Source of the DNA: Fistularia commersonii
Lineage: Eukaryota; Chordata; Actinopteri; Syngnathiformes; Fistulariidae
DNA length: 64,000 nt
Reading direction: 5' to 3'
Assembly (NCBI GenBank): GCA_037954325.1
Contig: JBBMNZ010000016.1
Span: 4,287,001 to 4,351,000, forward strand
The position numbers were made by a program, and so were the translations under genes. Numbering within the stretch: the first letter of the stretch is position 1; each line of letters starts with the position of its first letter. This document shows positions 44,347 to 56,639 of the stretch, one piece after another. Below the pieces are notes generated by a model. That model was not told the DNA's origin, searched no databases, and saw only the letters and a list, made by a program, of their open reading frames with translations.

Positions 44347-47075
44347 ACCAAGCAGGCAGAATGGACTAATTTTTATTCCATCCATTCACTCAACTTCTAT
44401 TATCTAAACTGCTTATTCTTCACATAGAGGTGTGAAAGATACAACCACTCAATCATGGGGTTACACATAGAGATATTTAACCCAAGCCCGGATAAATGCA
44501 GAGAAATGCATCAGGAAGGGTATCCGGTGTAAAACTTGTGCCAAAACCAAACATGAGAATTGAACCTAAGAATCTCAATCCCAGATCGGTCGAGGCCAGG
44601 TTAACAATGATGCTATTGGTGCCAATAACCTACAGGGTACCGGTGGAAATTGGGCTACTGTGGCTCGAAGAAGGAGAGGGGGAAGGCGTGTTCGGAAACG
44701 GAGAAAGAAGAGGAAAGACAAGCGTCTGGGACTGAGAGTAGGGACTTTGAACATTGGGACTATGACAGGAAAAGGTAGAAAGTTGGTCGATAAGATGCAG
44801 AGAAGGAAGGTGGATATTCTGTGTGTCCAGGAGATCAGGTGGAAAGATAGCAAGGCTAGAAGTTGTACTATCATCACAGAGCCAAATGCACTGCAAGGTA
44901 GGAATTTCACTGTACAGGGAAACATGTTTCTACACTGCACACGTGACAGTAAAGACTTTGAATCTTGAATCTTGAATCATGGTACTGACAGGAAGAGAAA
45001 TGGAGTAGGAGTTATGTTGAAGGAGGAGTTAGTGAGGAATGATCTGGAGGTGAAAAGAATGTCAGATAGACTTCTGAGTCTGAAATTGCAAATTGAAGGT
45101 GTGACGCTCAATGTTGTTAGTGGCTATGCCACACAGGTGGGATGTAAGTTAGAGGGGAAGGAGAAGTTCTGGAATGAGTTAGATGAAGTGATGCAGAATA
45201 TCCCCAGGGATAAGAGAGTGGTAATTGCTGCAGACTCCAGTGAACATGTTGGTGTAGACAGTAGAGGTGATGAAGAAATGATGGGCAGGTTTGGTATCCA
45301 GGATAGGAACGCAGAGGGACAGATGGTGGTAGACTTTGCAAAAAGGATGGAAATGGCTATAGTGAATACTTTTTTCCAAAAAAGACAGGAGCATAGGGTA
45401 ACTTATAAGAGTGGAAGTAGGAGCACATAGGTAGACTACATCCTGTGCGGACAAGCTAACCTGAAAGAGATCAGTGACTGCAAAGTAGTGGTAGGTGAGA
45501 GCGTTGCCAGACAGCGTAGGATGGTGGTTTGTGGGATGATTCCGGTGACAAGGAAGATCAAGAGGAGAAAGGCAGAAAGTTTGGAGTTGAAAAGGGCTCT
45601 GGATGGCCAGGGACAACCCCCAGATGACTGGACGTCGACGGCTAATGTGATCAGGGAGACAGGCAGGAGAGTACTTGGTGTGTAATCTGGCAGGAAAGTA
45701 GACAAAGAGACTTGGTGGTGGAATGAGAAAGTGCAGGAGTATATACGAAGAAAGCGGGTTGCAAAGAAGTGGGATTCTGGGGGACTACAGAGAACAGACA
45801 GGAGTACAGAGAGATACAGCTAAAGGTACAGCAGGTCCGGGTGATTAAGGATAGAGAGGGAAACGTATTGACAGATGCTTGAAGAGTGATGGGAAGATGG
45901 AAAGAGTACTTTGAAGAGCTGATGAATGAGGAAAATGAAAGGGAGGAAGGATAGAAGAGGTGACTATAGTAGATCACAAAGTAGCCGAGATTAGTAAAAG
46001 TGAAGTGAGGAAGACATTGAGGAGGATGAAGAGTTGAAAGGCAGTGAGTCCTGATGATATACCTGTGGAGGTATGGGAGTGTCTAGGAGGGGCAGCGGTA
46101 GAGTTTCTCACTAGATTATTCAACAGGATCTTAGAGAGTGAGAAGACGCCTGAGGAATGGAAAAGAAGTGTGATGGTGCACATTTTTACGAATAAGGGGG
46201 ATGTGCAGAATTGTGGTAACTATGGAGGGATAAAGTTGATGAGCCATACAATGAAGATATGGGAAAGAGTAGTGGAAACTAGACTGAGAGCAGTACAACA
46301 GATTCGCTATTTGCTTTGAAAATGTGAATAGATAAGTAAAGGAAGTAAAATCTTGAGAGGTAGAGGTATGCTCCGGAAAGGAGAGGAATAAAGGTTGGTC
46401 ACAGCAAGACAGAGTATATGTGCGTGAATGAGAGGATTTTGGGTGGAATGATGAGGCTGCAGGGAATGGATGTCAGTGGCAAGATTGGTATGTTGGAGGA
46501 TTTCAAGCACTCAGGGTCAACAGTCCAAAGTAACGGAGAGTGTGGAAAAGAGGTAAAGAGACGGGTCCAAGCCGATTGGAATGGGTGGAGAAAAGTGTCA
46601 GAGGTACTTTGCGATAGAAGACTATCAGCCAGAATGAAAGGAAAGGTGTACAAAACAGTGATGAGATCAGTGATGTCTTAATGGACAAGAAACAGTGACA
46701 ATGATGAAAAGACAGGAGGCAGAGCTGGAGGTCGCAGAGATGAAGATGTTGAGGTTGAGGATCAGGAATGAGTCCATCAGAGGGACAGCACATGTTATAG
46801 ATGTTTTGGAGAGAAGGTCAGAGAGGTCAGACTGAGATGGTTGGGTCATGTACAGAGGGATAGTGAATATATTGGCAGACGGAAGCAGGAATTGGAGCGG
46901 CCAGGCAGGAGGTCTGGAGGAAGACCAAAGGGAAAATTTATGGACATAGCGAGAGAGGATATGAAGGAAGTTGGTTTGAGAGAGGAGGATACAGAGAATA
47001 GGGTAAGATGGAAAACGTTGATTGGCTGTGGCGACCCCTGACGGGGAGAGCTGCAAGAAAGAGTAGACGAAGTGA
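44347..47075 (+). mobile_element. RTE-clade LINE, degenerate copy C
   Basis: Plus-strand copy in the order leader, endonuclease start (LGLRVGTLNIGTMTG, VDILCVQEIRWK), LINE-tail insert, and the rest of the endonuclease (KRNGVGVMLKEELVRNDLEVK, GQMVVDFAKRMEMAIVNTFF). The linker follows, then the RT fingers region (SPDDIPVEVWECLGGAAVEF, NCGNYGGIKLMSHTMKIWER). At about 46320 it jumps to 'EYMCVNER' and 'GSTVQSNGECGKEVKRRVQ', so the RT palm with its FADD motif is missing. The C-terminal 'GGRPKGKFMDIAREDMKEVG' and the 3' end at about 47075 are present. Stops break the frame. It cannot encode an active RT. Its first kilobase is nearly identical to copy A, in inverted orientation. Confidence 0.9.
44862..44979 (+). 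mobile_element. LINE 3' tail inserted in RTE copy C
   Basis: The same insert as in copies A and B, here in the same orientation as the RTE. It reads 'actgtacagggaaacatg', then 'cacgtgacagtaaagactttg', ending in TTGAATC repeats before 'atggtactgacagg'. It breaks the endonuclease frame with an in-frame stop. Confidence 0.7.
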
Positions 47076-47079
47076 GAAT

Positions 47080-50000
47080 AGCCATATACCTGCGTTGTGT
47101 TTTTTTGTGTCCCAATCTAGGCACTGAACTACCCTTGGCCAAAATAGTCCATCTTGCGCGTCTTATGCATCTATAAAAAGCATAATTATTTTAGAGCTCC
47201 ACCAGAATTTATGGGGTATATCCTTAAATACCTCTCCGCACCCTTACAATTATCATTAAGATTTTCCGGGCAGTGTACCTTGTTTATGTGATCCCGCTAA
47301 CAGGCAGGGAGACTAAATCACTACTGCTTTGACAGAGATAATAATACGATAAAAAAGGAATAAAAAGGTCAGTGTGGCCTGCAGGTTTATGAATTAGTGG
47401 TTTGTACAACCACTATAACCACTGGCCCAATTATCCACAGAAAGAAATGTAGATAAAGTCATATGAGGATTCAACTCTCAGCATTTTCTCTGCAAAAGTA
47501 ATATGCTGCTACTTTTATATCAAATCACAGAACTAATAATTCAGTTTCCAGATTGAATGATGAACATAGTATTGAGTGAATTCCAGAATGATCTTGGCAC
47601 ATGCATCTGGTTGATGTTAAAAATTGTAATATGATAAATCAAATCATAAAAATGTGGAAGAAACCTTATGAATCAGCATTTTGAACTCCTTCACCACACA
47701 CATAAATACCTGTCTCACTTTCAACAAAACGTGACATTACTTTGAACACACTGGATTTTGAAAGTGGATGCTGACAGCTTAATTTCCTTTGTAACTTTAA
47801 CCACAGATATCCGCTGACAAATAGCGTATTCTGAAGATTTTTCTGTAGCTGATATATTGTCAAAGAACATGGTATGCTATAACTTTGGTTTATGTTTTGC
47901 ACTAAAGAGCTCGACTTTTTCACGGTGAATATGCATTGAGTTTAGAATGTGGAAAACTCCAATTGTGCGTCATTTAAAGCATTTAAACAGTTTGTTATTC
48001 ACCATGTTGGATTCCAGGGTTTCAGCAGCCAACAGGACCATACCTGCCAGCAGAAACCCTCAGACAAAACTGGTTCATTTTAGACCATGAGTGACAGACA
48101 GAAAGCAAAAGAACCGTCTGGCTGGTGACGGCAGCTCGGTGTCATGTGAAGGCATGACTCGGGTGTGTTAGTATAGAGGAGAAAAAAAAAAAAAAGCGTA
48201 AGAAAAGAGCACTGTGCCCTAGTTGGGGAAAGGTGGTCACCCTCTCTTCCTACTTCCTCACAATAACCACTTTGGAGAAGTGGCTGCCAAAGCCACATCT
48301 CTCGCAAAGGAAACTGTGGCCATCTGTGACGCAGCTGGCTACACTTGCCACTCTGGCATCGCTGAATTCTTGTTTTCAACACGTTGCCCCGACCCGGACA
48401 TTGAAGCCTCGATGCTCCTACTTCATCCAAGTCCGAATTTGTCACTCCGGCTGAGATCCGACATCCTATTGCTTTTGACAGCGGCATTGTGGACCGTCAC
48501 AGCTGCCATCATCACCACCACCGCCGCCACCAACAACAACAACAGAAAAAAAAAAGTTATCATTCTCCACAGCTTTGGTCGATGTCATGTCCGAGAAAAG
48601 TTTAGAAACATGAATCTGGAGCCAACTATGTGACAGAGTCTGTTTATTGTTGTGGCCTTTTGGTCAACACTGCACATGATATATTTTTGTTAACCAGCGT
48701 CTCTCCTAATTGCACACTAATCAATCAAGCATAATGAGACTGTTCCAGCCGGGTGTGGCCGGCTCTGCCCCAAACTCATTGCGTACGCGGGCGGGCGATT
48801 CCGCGACCTCATTTGTTTAAATTCACACGGCATACCTTTTTTGAAGTATACATTTTTTTCCCATGTGACCTTTCCCGTCCCGACATGCTGCGTGTTGTGG
48901 CCGTGAGGAAATTGAGGGGTTTGATCAGCTTTTGATGGACAGAAACTCAGAAAAGCGGTATCGCAGCTGCACTACATGCATGATCTTTACTTGATGTATT
49001 ATTTGCGGACTACAAAGCCTTCAGCCTCCAACATTCCTTCCCACGGTGCTTTTAACAAACTGATCTGCGCTGTGAGCTCGAGGGCCATCCCTCAGTGAAA
49101 TGAAGCATGAAAAAATACTATATATGATATTCTTGCTAATGTTTTTAAGCTGTAAGTGAAGCGCAGCAAGGTATAAAGTACATCTCAGAACAATGACTGC
49201 ATTAAGCTCGTAAAACAGCTCAGTTTGGGGTCGTAAGAGAGACAGGAGGAACAGAGAGGTGGTTTCCTCCATTTCCAATCGTATTTCCCTGATCTTTTCC
49301 TACATTCTACAAATCTCCATGAGACAGTCTCTGTGAGGTTTGCTTTTATTTTCCCCTTTCCTTTCAACTCCGCTGCACCAGTGTGGTTCTTTCATGACAT
49401 TTCTGTAATTAAAACCAAATGGCATATCCCTCGATTAGCCCCACAGCTGCATGCATTTAATTCCATACAATCAAAGTGTCCCGTTCAGCTGCTCGGTGTC
49501 ACTGCTACCAAAGCTATTTGTCACAACAAAGATAAAAGAAACGCATATGACCAGGAAAGAGATTACTCATGTTGTTTTACGGATTGCTTAAAAAGAAAGA
49601 CATATAACATTTCAAAAATAGAGCTATTTGCAGATCATTCGTTTGTGCCCGCCGAAGCCCCCTTCTAAGGAAATTAGTGTGATGCCGGTACGGTCAAACA
49701 ACCCTTCTGTGAGCTTAGAAACAAAGCCCCGTCGGCCGAAAACGTGCACACGAGAGCCGAGCGTTTCCAAAGCTGACGCTCGGGGAAAAAATACAACCGA
49801 AGCGTCACCTGATATCCCGTACCCTGTGTCACGGCTCCTACAATCTGGCTTTTTCCGTAACCTTCTGACCTTTGGAAATGTGTGTGATCCAACGGACACC
49901 CCGAAAAGAGCAAACCTTCGTTTTTGTTTTCGGACCTGTTTCCTTATGTTTTGACAGGGTTTCATTTGGGTCGTCAGTGTGGAGCGGGTCAGCTCGTACC

Positions 50001-50916
50001 TCTTTGTAAATGAACTCCATCAGTCAAGCTTATCAAGCCACAAAAATGCAAAGTAATTCAGTTGTTTGAAAAGCTACCAATCTGTTACATGTCAATCCCT
50101 ATTGCAGTTCTATATGGCCGATTCACATTTTGGTTGGAATCGGCATATATTCTGCCCTAGAAATTGCGATACATACTTGTGTCGTGTTATTTTCTTTATT
50201 TTCTCCTAGAACCTCCTGGACTTGTTACAGATTATGTACAAAGGTTATGGAATTGAAAGCACATCAGAAGAGCCCTGTGTCTTGAAATGAAAAACATTTG
50301 CTTTCATAAAAGCTACAAAGATATAAAACATTCCTGCCTCTTGAAACTGTCTTTTCAGATTTGTGGGCAGTTATATTCAACTGGGAAAATAATTTCCTTT
50401 TTATGGATGCTAGTCTTGATTTTAATGCATCGAGTAAAAGGAAAGCCAAACGGATTCTTCCTTTTTTTTTTTCCTCAGGAAAAATCCTTTCATTTTTTAT
50501 TTTGTCTTTTTCCTTAGTAGAAAACAAATGAAACAGAGTCATGACATTATTTTCTCAATGTGACGACTCTCTTTTAACGGTTACTTTTCCAATAGTGAAG
50601 ACATGGACTAGATTTCCCATTATACTGGATGCAGTGGGGGACGATTGTGACCAGATAGCGGGGCTGTCCTGTATCCCGGAGACAAGATTCCCAAACACTT
50701 CAGATTGAATCTAGTGCAACCGTTAAACTATTCTGATGTAATTATGAGCCATTAAATGAAGAGTGGGATTGCTCTGTCGCTGCTTGAGCGAAAAGTCACT
50801 CCCTATGAAGGTGATTTCAGGAGACACAAGAGCCTGTGCGCCTCGGCTGCAGGCCGATGGGGTCTCCGAACGGGCGGACCACGCTTTCTCTCTCTCTCTC
50901 TGTTTTTCTATCTCGA

Positions 50917-50958
<42 letters not shown>

Positions 50959-51600
50959 GCACACAGAATCTCTAAAGGCTAATGACATGAATGTGCATCA
51001 ACCCTGCTTAACGTTCAATCACTGGTGGCGGGCGTTTCAGCGTTCACACAATGACGTGATCAAATACACATCAATGCTCATCTCTGAGAGAACTAGAAAC
51101 TCATATCGGAATTTGCGAAGCATGATGATTTAGTTCACTGACGCATTTAGTGAATTTGTTCGCCTTTGGTCAGAAGGAGGCCATTAGGCAGCAGCCCAAA
51201 CACACTGCTCATTCTTTAATACTCGATATAAACCTTAGCAGTAACAGCGCACTATCGTCTAGCTGCTCATTTATTCAAGTCTAAGAAACGCAGCTTTGGC
51301 ATCTAACAAGTATTTTATTCAATGGATTTACAGGAATGAATGGGAATAACATTTAATTTACTGTTACTGTGCAACATTGGTTTTCCAAGGGAGACACGTG
51401 CATTGGCTGTCTAGAGGACATCAATACTGTTGTTTTTTTTTTTTTCTGATTTGGGTTATTTTCTTGAAATTTATTAAAGCAATTTGGTAAGACAGCTATT
51501 CAAAAAGCTGGAAGGGGCCTGAAAACCAATAAATGGAAAGACTGCGGCCTTTTCCTACAGATTGTCATCACATCAGATGTTTCTGGGCCCTCAACAAACC
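47080..51600. other. Intergenic DNA, no gene seen
   Basis: Unique sequence. It includes a compound (TC)n(AC)n array at 50885-50966, a short CAN-triplet stretch at 48511-48544 and a CpG-richer patch at 49640-49830, where frames are open on both strands without any recognisable family. The 136-codon frame at 48223-48633 is likewise unrecognised. Confidence 0.55.
50885..50966. repeat. Compound (TC)n(AC)n microsatellite
   Basis: TC-rich tract with one interruption, followed directly by about ten AC units. A second array of the same composition lies at 54014-54061. Confidence 0.95.
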
Positions 51601-51609
51601 CCCTTCTCA

Positions 51610-51757
51610 GTTAAGACAATTTATATTTCATTGTATTTCTTATTCTTCCTCCTTCCTACTATTATCTATTACTGTTATGCTTTTGCTTGAAACTCTGGCA
51701 CAACAATTTCCTTCGGGATAAATAAAGTTGTTCACATCTCATCTCATCTCATCTCAT
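51610..51757 (+). mobile_element. LINE 3' end (L2/Rex type) with (ATCTC)n tail
   Basis: Reads 'actctggcacaacaatttcc', then 'cgggataaataaagttgttc', then about five ATCTC units (51734-51757). The same 3' UTR block occurs inverted at 15.3 and 57.4 kb. It is 5'-truncated, with no coding part. Confidence 0.72.
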
Positions 51758-51759
51758 TT

Positions 51760-52390
51760 TGGGATTTGTAGATAACTGTTGGTGTTTTCTACCTGTACAC
51801 AGAGGTATGTCATTGCGCAGTGTGTGACCTCCTTGTGCTTCTTTATCGCCAGGAAATAAATACTTAGTTTACCTGACACCAACAAAGAGGGCAGACATGC
51901 AGAGGGAATGTCTGACTCTAAAAAGCGTGACTGGAAGTTTTAGTGCAGTTAGTAGTTGATTTGAAACTGTTTCAACTGACCTTTCTGGAACACTCCCCTA
52001 AAGTTTGTCAGGATACCGCGTCAATCAATTACTTATTTTTTTAATTAACAGACAATCAAATCACTGGGTGTGAAAGGTGTTTGCATGTAGTTCCTTGCAT
52101 GCAGCTTATGAATAAAAAGATTTTGGATGTGATGAGAAAAAAAAAAGCGTCAATTGGGAATGGGTTCCTTGACTGGTCTTTGGCTAGCTGCCTCATACAT
52201 AATAAACGACATTATGTGTTCTGACACATCGCTCCCTAGACTAGATTTAACCTTTTCATCACTTTGGGTCCCGGTCGCTCTTCTGTCTAATTGGACCGAT
52301 TGGCCAGTCTTCACTCCCCGCATGCATCAGTGAACTTTGGCCACCGATGACCCTTCTGGGGTTTTCCTTCCTTGAACTACTTTTGGTCAG
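51760..52390. other. Unique intergenic DNA, no gene seen
   Basis: No repeat, exon or RNA gene recognised between the LINE tail and the next dispersed repeat. Confidence 0.5.
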
Positions 52391-52394
52391 CAGC

Positions 52395-52600
52395 GCTGAC
52401 TACTGTAGAGCGGGAACATCCCGACCGGAACTGCAGTTTCGGAGATGCTCTGACTCAAGCTTTCACAATACAGCCCTTGTCAGGGTTACTCAAATCCTCG
52501 ACCTCTTTCCTGTTTCCCTGCACCGAACACATCAGCTTTGAGGGCAAAATGTTCACCTGTAACCTATTATATCCGGACTATATAGTAGGCTTCAAGTAAG
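52395..52600 (+). repeat. Fragment of another dispersed fish repeat
   Basis: Contains the landmarks 'ctgcagtttcggagatgctctgac', 'cacaatacagcccttgtcag', 'acacatcagctttgagggc' and 'aaaatgttcacctgtaacctattatat'. I recognise these, in this order, from an abundant teleost repeat. Its class is uncertain. The small frames over it are not genes. Confidence 0.55.
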
Positions 52601-52789
52601 ACATCGTCATATCGAGAAGTACAAAGGTCTACACGGAACTTTTGACGTGCTGTTGGTGGTGAGGAATAGGTTAAAAGTACAATAACGCAAGAGAACGACC
52701 CACCGAATGTTTTGACTTGAACTACTTATCTGAAGTGCAGACTTAATCCAAGACAGAAAGTGAAGAGTTATAACTCAATGCCATCTCAC

Positions 52790-53173
52790 GGGTGACGTAT
52801 AGCAGCAGCAGCTCAGACTGTCAATTAAAATGTCAGAGTCCCTCAACCTCAGCGACATCTTATCTGATTTCCCGTTCGCCCCAGTGTCGGACTCAAAGAA
52901 GGACAAACACTTCACTCAGTCGGCTTCGACGCTCAGAAATGTCTTTCTCCCCGCGGGGAGGGTGTTGAGAGTTGGAGCCGCTTGTGCGATCAGCCTACCC
53001 TTTTAGACATGGCGCTATTCGGCGAGAAGCAGGAAGCTTTACCCGACATTTCTTATGCATCTATGCCCGGTGGACGTTCGATTGAAACCACATGTGGAGC
53101 TTCCATGTTAAAATACCAGCTGCGCCGGTCCGAAGTAAGCAATGACACCTGCGCTGCAGCTTTCCCTGGACAG
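52790..53173 (+). promoter_or_regulatory. CpG-rich promoter / first-exon candidate
   Basis: A roughly 380-base patch with many CpGs in CpG-poor surroundings. It opens with a CRE-like TGACGTAT (52793-52800). An ATG at 52830 begins a 58-codon frame (MSESLNLSDILSDFPFAPVS...) ending at 53006. A second ATG at 53009, with G at -3 and +4, opens a frame (MALFGEKQEALPDISYASMP...) that stays open into a strong donor, cag|gtgagg, at 53173/53174. It would fit a first coding exon with an upstream ORF. I recognise neither peptide, and no second exon is identified in the window. Confidence 0.28.
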
Positions 53174-53792
53174 GTGAGGTCCGAATTACCGACGTATATA
53201 AAACAAGATCTCTAAATTGCATATTACAAAAAGATCTCGGCATTTTTTATACCGCTACTGGAACTTTTTTTTCACTTTATCACTAAACAACCGTATGATT
53301 GTTAGCCCCCAACTGACCTGGTCTTGCCTGGAGTGAAAATTGGCTTTGCATATGTATAAGAATTGAGAAAGCAAGATAGGGGCATGTGTCGTCTGATGTG
53401 GTGATGGGAAGTGACCTGTCCTCTAACACACATGCCTTCCCTGCTGGTCACTCCTGAATGCGACTCTAATTGAATTCACTGGAAACAAACAAGTGTTAAT
53501 TGGGAGGATAACGATGACGGCATCCGACTATTCAGAGGGTGCCTTCGAGAAAGACAAGGCCTCCTGGTCACCGCAGGCCTGTTGGTCGCAGCGGGAGGGA
53601 GGTCTGTGGGAGGCTGAGAGAAGGTCAGGGAAGGGGGGTGCCGCAGTCCTTTGTGCTCCTTTTCTTTGGTAGGAAGCAATAAAGTAATAAAAAGACCCGG
53701 TAGATGAGTCTTCTGTGCTATGACTCCCCCTGTGCTCTGGTGTGAAAGAGGAGGCCCTCTGACAAATAATAACCACTAACAACAACAAGGCC

Positions 53793-53874
53793 AGTGTGTG
53801 TGTGTGTGTGTGTGTGTTCGCGTGTGTGCTTGTGTGCGTGCGTGCGTGCGTGAATGTGTGTGTGTGTGTGTGTG
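53793..53874. repeat. (TG)n microsatellite with CGTG variants
   Basis: About 80 bases of TG with embedded GTGCGTGCGTGCG units, capable of alternating purine-pyrimidine (Z-type) structure. Confidence 0.95.
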
Positions 53875-54013
53875 CACCTAATAGTAGTTACTTTTCTAAC
53901 TCTTGATTGTGCTGACATTTTTAGGCAGCCATTCTTCAATATAGGTTTATTATTATAGTTATGTGGTATAAACATATCCATTATTAAACAGATGATGTGG
54001 TCCTGCATAAGCA

Positions 54014-54061
54014 TTCTCTCTCTCTCTCACACACACACACAAACACACACACACACACACA
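54014..54061. repeat. Compound (TC)n(AC)n microsatellite
   Basis: Seven TC units followed by AC units with one A interruption. Confidence 0.95.
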
Positions 54062-56048
54062 TATGGCTATGGAGTTCAGCTTTCATTTTATGCGGTTTGG
54101 AGTGACCTGGAGGATATTTGCCAGTCTTGTTGGATATTATTGCCATTTCTTTTATTGCAGTTCCACAGAACTCTGTCCCTATTAAAAAGTATGATGTCTA
54201 ATATATTTGCAGTCACATGGCCCCATAATATTTTATTTATTCTTTATGATCACCAGAAATGTAGCCAGTGACAAACAAGTGCTCAAAGAATGTATTCAAT
54301 TCTCAGTTGATACTGTTGGACCAACATTCAAGAAAAACTTGCCTTTGTGTTTAGTCATGAATTTGGTTTCTGCCAAAATCAAATAACTTAAGAAAACCAC
54401 AAAGTTTGAATATCAGTGTCTTTGAACCCCTAGTGGTTTTGATATTTTCAGATTGAAAAAAAAGGGCAACTTTTCTGTTTTTTACAGTTATAGACATCAG
54501 AGCGAAACCTTTTAACACAATTGTCTTTGCAATTTGTTTCAACTTTTACCAATCTTGTTAAGCTGGTGACAGCTGGCATTAGCAAGCTCTGAACCGCCAC
54601 CAGTTGACAAGTTTACATAGAATGAAGCAATAACAACATTATTATAATGTTGGATAACATAAATAACATCATGGTGGTTGCACAACAGTGAGAATTGTGA
54701 TTGTTGTCTTTTCTGCATTCCTGGTTACAGACATGTAGAAGTGACAGAACCATGAAAAGTTCAGTAACTGCCTGAACGTTTTGTTCTTTCTGTCACCACG
54801 CAGCTTTATACACAAATATTGCAGTGGAACAATTTTGCCCGCTTTGTTTAAGAAGCCAAACATGGGAATGCTATGTTAATGTGCAATGTGAATGTAGCAG
54901 CCACACATGTTGCAAAAAGTCTTTTTGAAGAAGTATGTGGGTCCCGAAAATCTAGTGAGACTGTCACATTCTTTATATTTATTCCTTTTCTACTTTGAGA
55001 TTTAGATTATGTTATGATGATAAAATTTGTATCAAAATTATTTTTCTATTTCTTCTTGCTTATTATAGCCTCTGAACACTGTAAAGCTCCCAGTATGATA
55101 AAAAAAAATCATACATTTTTGTGCAAAGACATTCTGCATATTCTATAAATTGTACTTTGAATTGTCAATTCAAAGGAGAAAAACAAAGGTTTTCGGTTCT
55201 TGAATGTATGTACCTGTTAATATATTTCCATTACTAAACTCAAGGCAGTTTTAGTCAAGAAAGATGAAAAAGATGAGTTAAAAAAAAACTTCTCCTAGAA
55301 TTGCTCATCTGTAATTTTGGATAGATGATAAACCTAAGATGTCACATTTCTTCTCATCCTACTTTATCTATTTCAGCCACAGTTCTTTTAAAACCTTTAA
55401 ATCTATTCTATGTCATCTTATCTCCATTTCACATGTTTTTGCTTCCTCCGTTATCTAATGTCTAATTTGATAGATAAAGCTCTGACCTTTGCTGGAGCCC
55501 AGAATGTGCTCATTGTTTTCTGACTTTTTTTTTCACTTGTCATTTAATCATACTGTAGGGTTTTCATCACAATGAGTTTATCAAGACTGTACTTAGCTTC
55601 AAGCACGTCTGTTAATCTCACAATGATTCTTCCATAATGCATTCTCTCTTATGGAAAACAATTGAATTAATAGAGTGGCGAAAAAATACCATAAGATTAA
55701 CGTTTAAAAATGAACCATTGTTTGCAGATTAATTTGAATCCAATAATTAGAAAACATAAAATCCATAATGATGGTCATAAAGTACAAAACAAAAAAAAAA
55801 AACATGTGTATTGTTACTTTCAATTCATTCAAATGTGTTCAAATATCTTTTTTTTCCATTTTTCTCCATTGCACTAATACGGATATAAAATGTACATAAC
55901 AAATATGAAAAAAAGTTCCATACTTATGGTCATCTTTCCATCTTACGGTTTGATTTCCTACCTCAACATTTACTTGTGTATCCACGAATGTAATCCATAG
56001 GTTTTGTCATGTATCTTTTTTTATCTATTAAATGTACACAGGTTTAGC

Positions 56049-56076
56049 TGTGTGTGTGTGTGTGGGGGGGGGGGGG
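56049..56076. repeat. (TG)n followed by a G13 run
   Basis: About eight TG units pass directly into thirteen G residues (56064-56076). Similar pure G-runs occur at 40260-40271 and 57512-57523. Confidence 0.95.
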
Positions 56077-56639
56077 AGATTTTTTTCAAGCTGTTGTTTC
56101 AGAATCAGAATCAGAATGAGAAAAGTATTCCAATGCTCACAAAGCGTTTATTACTCTAACAGAATTGAAGTGAACCCCTGAATTGTGCCATCATAACTAT
56201 TCACACACAAATATACCATTTACACAGCAACGGTGACAGACGGCAGTTGCAACTGTCTCAGATCTCATGACCTCGGCTTGAAAAATAACAATTCGGATGG
56301 TCGACGGCTGACTCAAAATAAGTTCTCATCTCTGCGTGGCCCCTGGGGAGTGCAGTAGCAGTCAATCACCCCAGAGTAACCCTGGACCGTGGAATAGGTT
56401 CAAAGCTACACTTGGCCTCTGCATCACTCACAAAAAAAAAAAAAAAGTCTGTCCAATCGCCTCTGAGTCCCACTGCCTCCTTTACTGGCATCTGTCTTCC
56501 CTCCATTTATCACAGGTGAGTGTTGGCCATTAAGAGGATTACTATGATGGGAGACGGGCATCCATTTCCACCATTAAACTGAATTCAGGTGCTGCTGCCT
56601 GTGCCCTCTTTAGTGATGGATACCCCTCACCTCCCGCGC

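Larger units (their letters stand above)
53180..56630. other. Intergenic DNA, no gene seen
   Basis: AT-rich unique sequence plus microsatellites: (TG)n with GTGC variants at 53793-53874, (TC)n(AC)n at 54014-54061 and (TG)n followed by G13 at 56049-56076. A short (AGAATC)3 stretch at 56101-56118 may be the tail of an old LINE or SINE. Confidence 0.55.

Noticed and set aside
44972..45430. A host gene resembling 'craniofacial development protein 2'
   Set aside because: That label in databases reflects RTE-type retrotransposon sequence. The frame is broken, repeated in the window and lacks exon structure.
44575..47142. Minus-strand open frames across copy C
   Set aside because: Antisense of RTE copy C. 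The same composition-driven frames occur opposite copy A.
48223..48633. 136-codon plus frame
   Set aside because: Contains triplet-repeat translation (TTAATNNNNRKKK) and no family signature.
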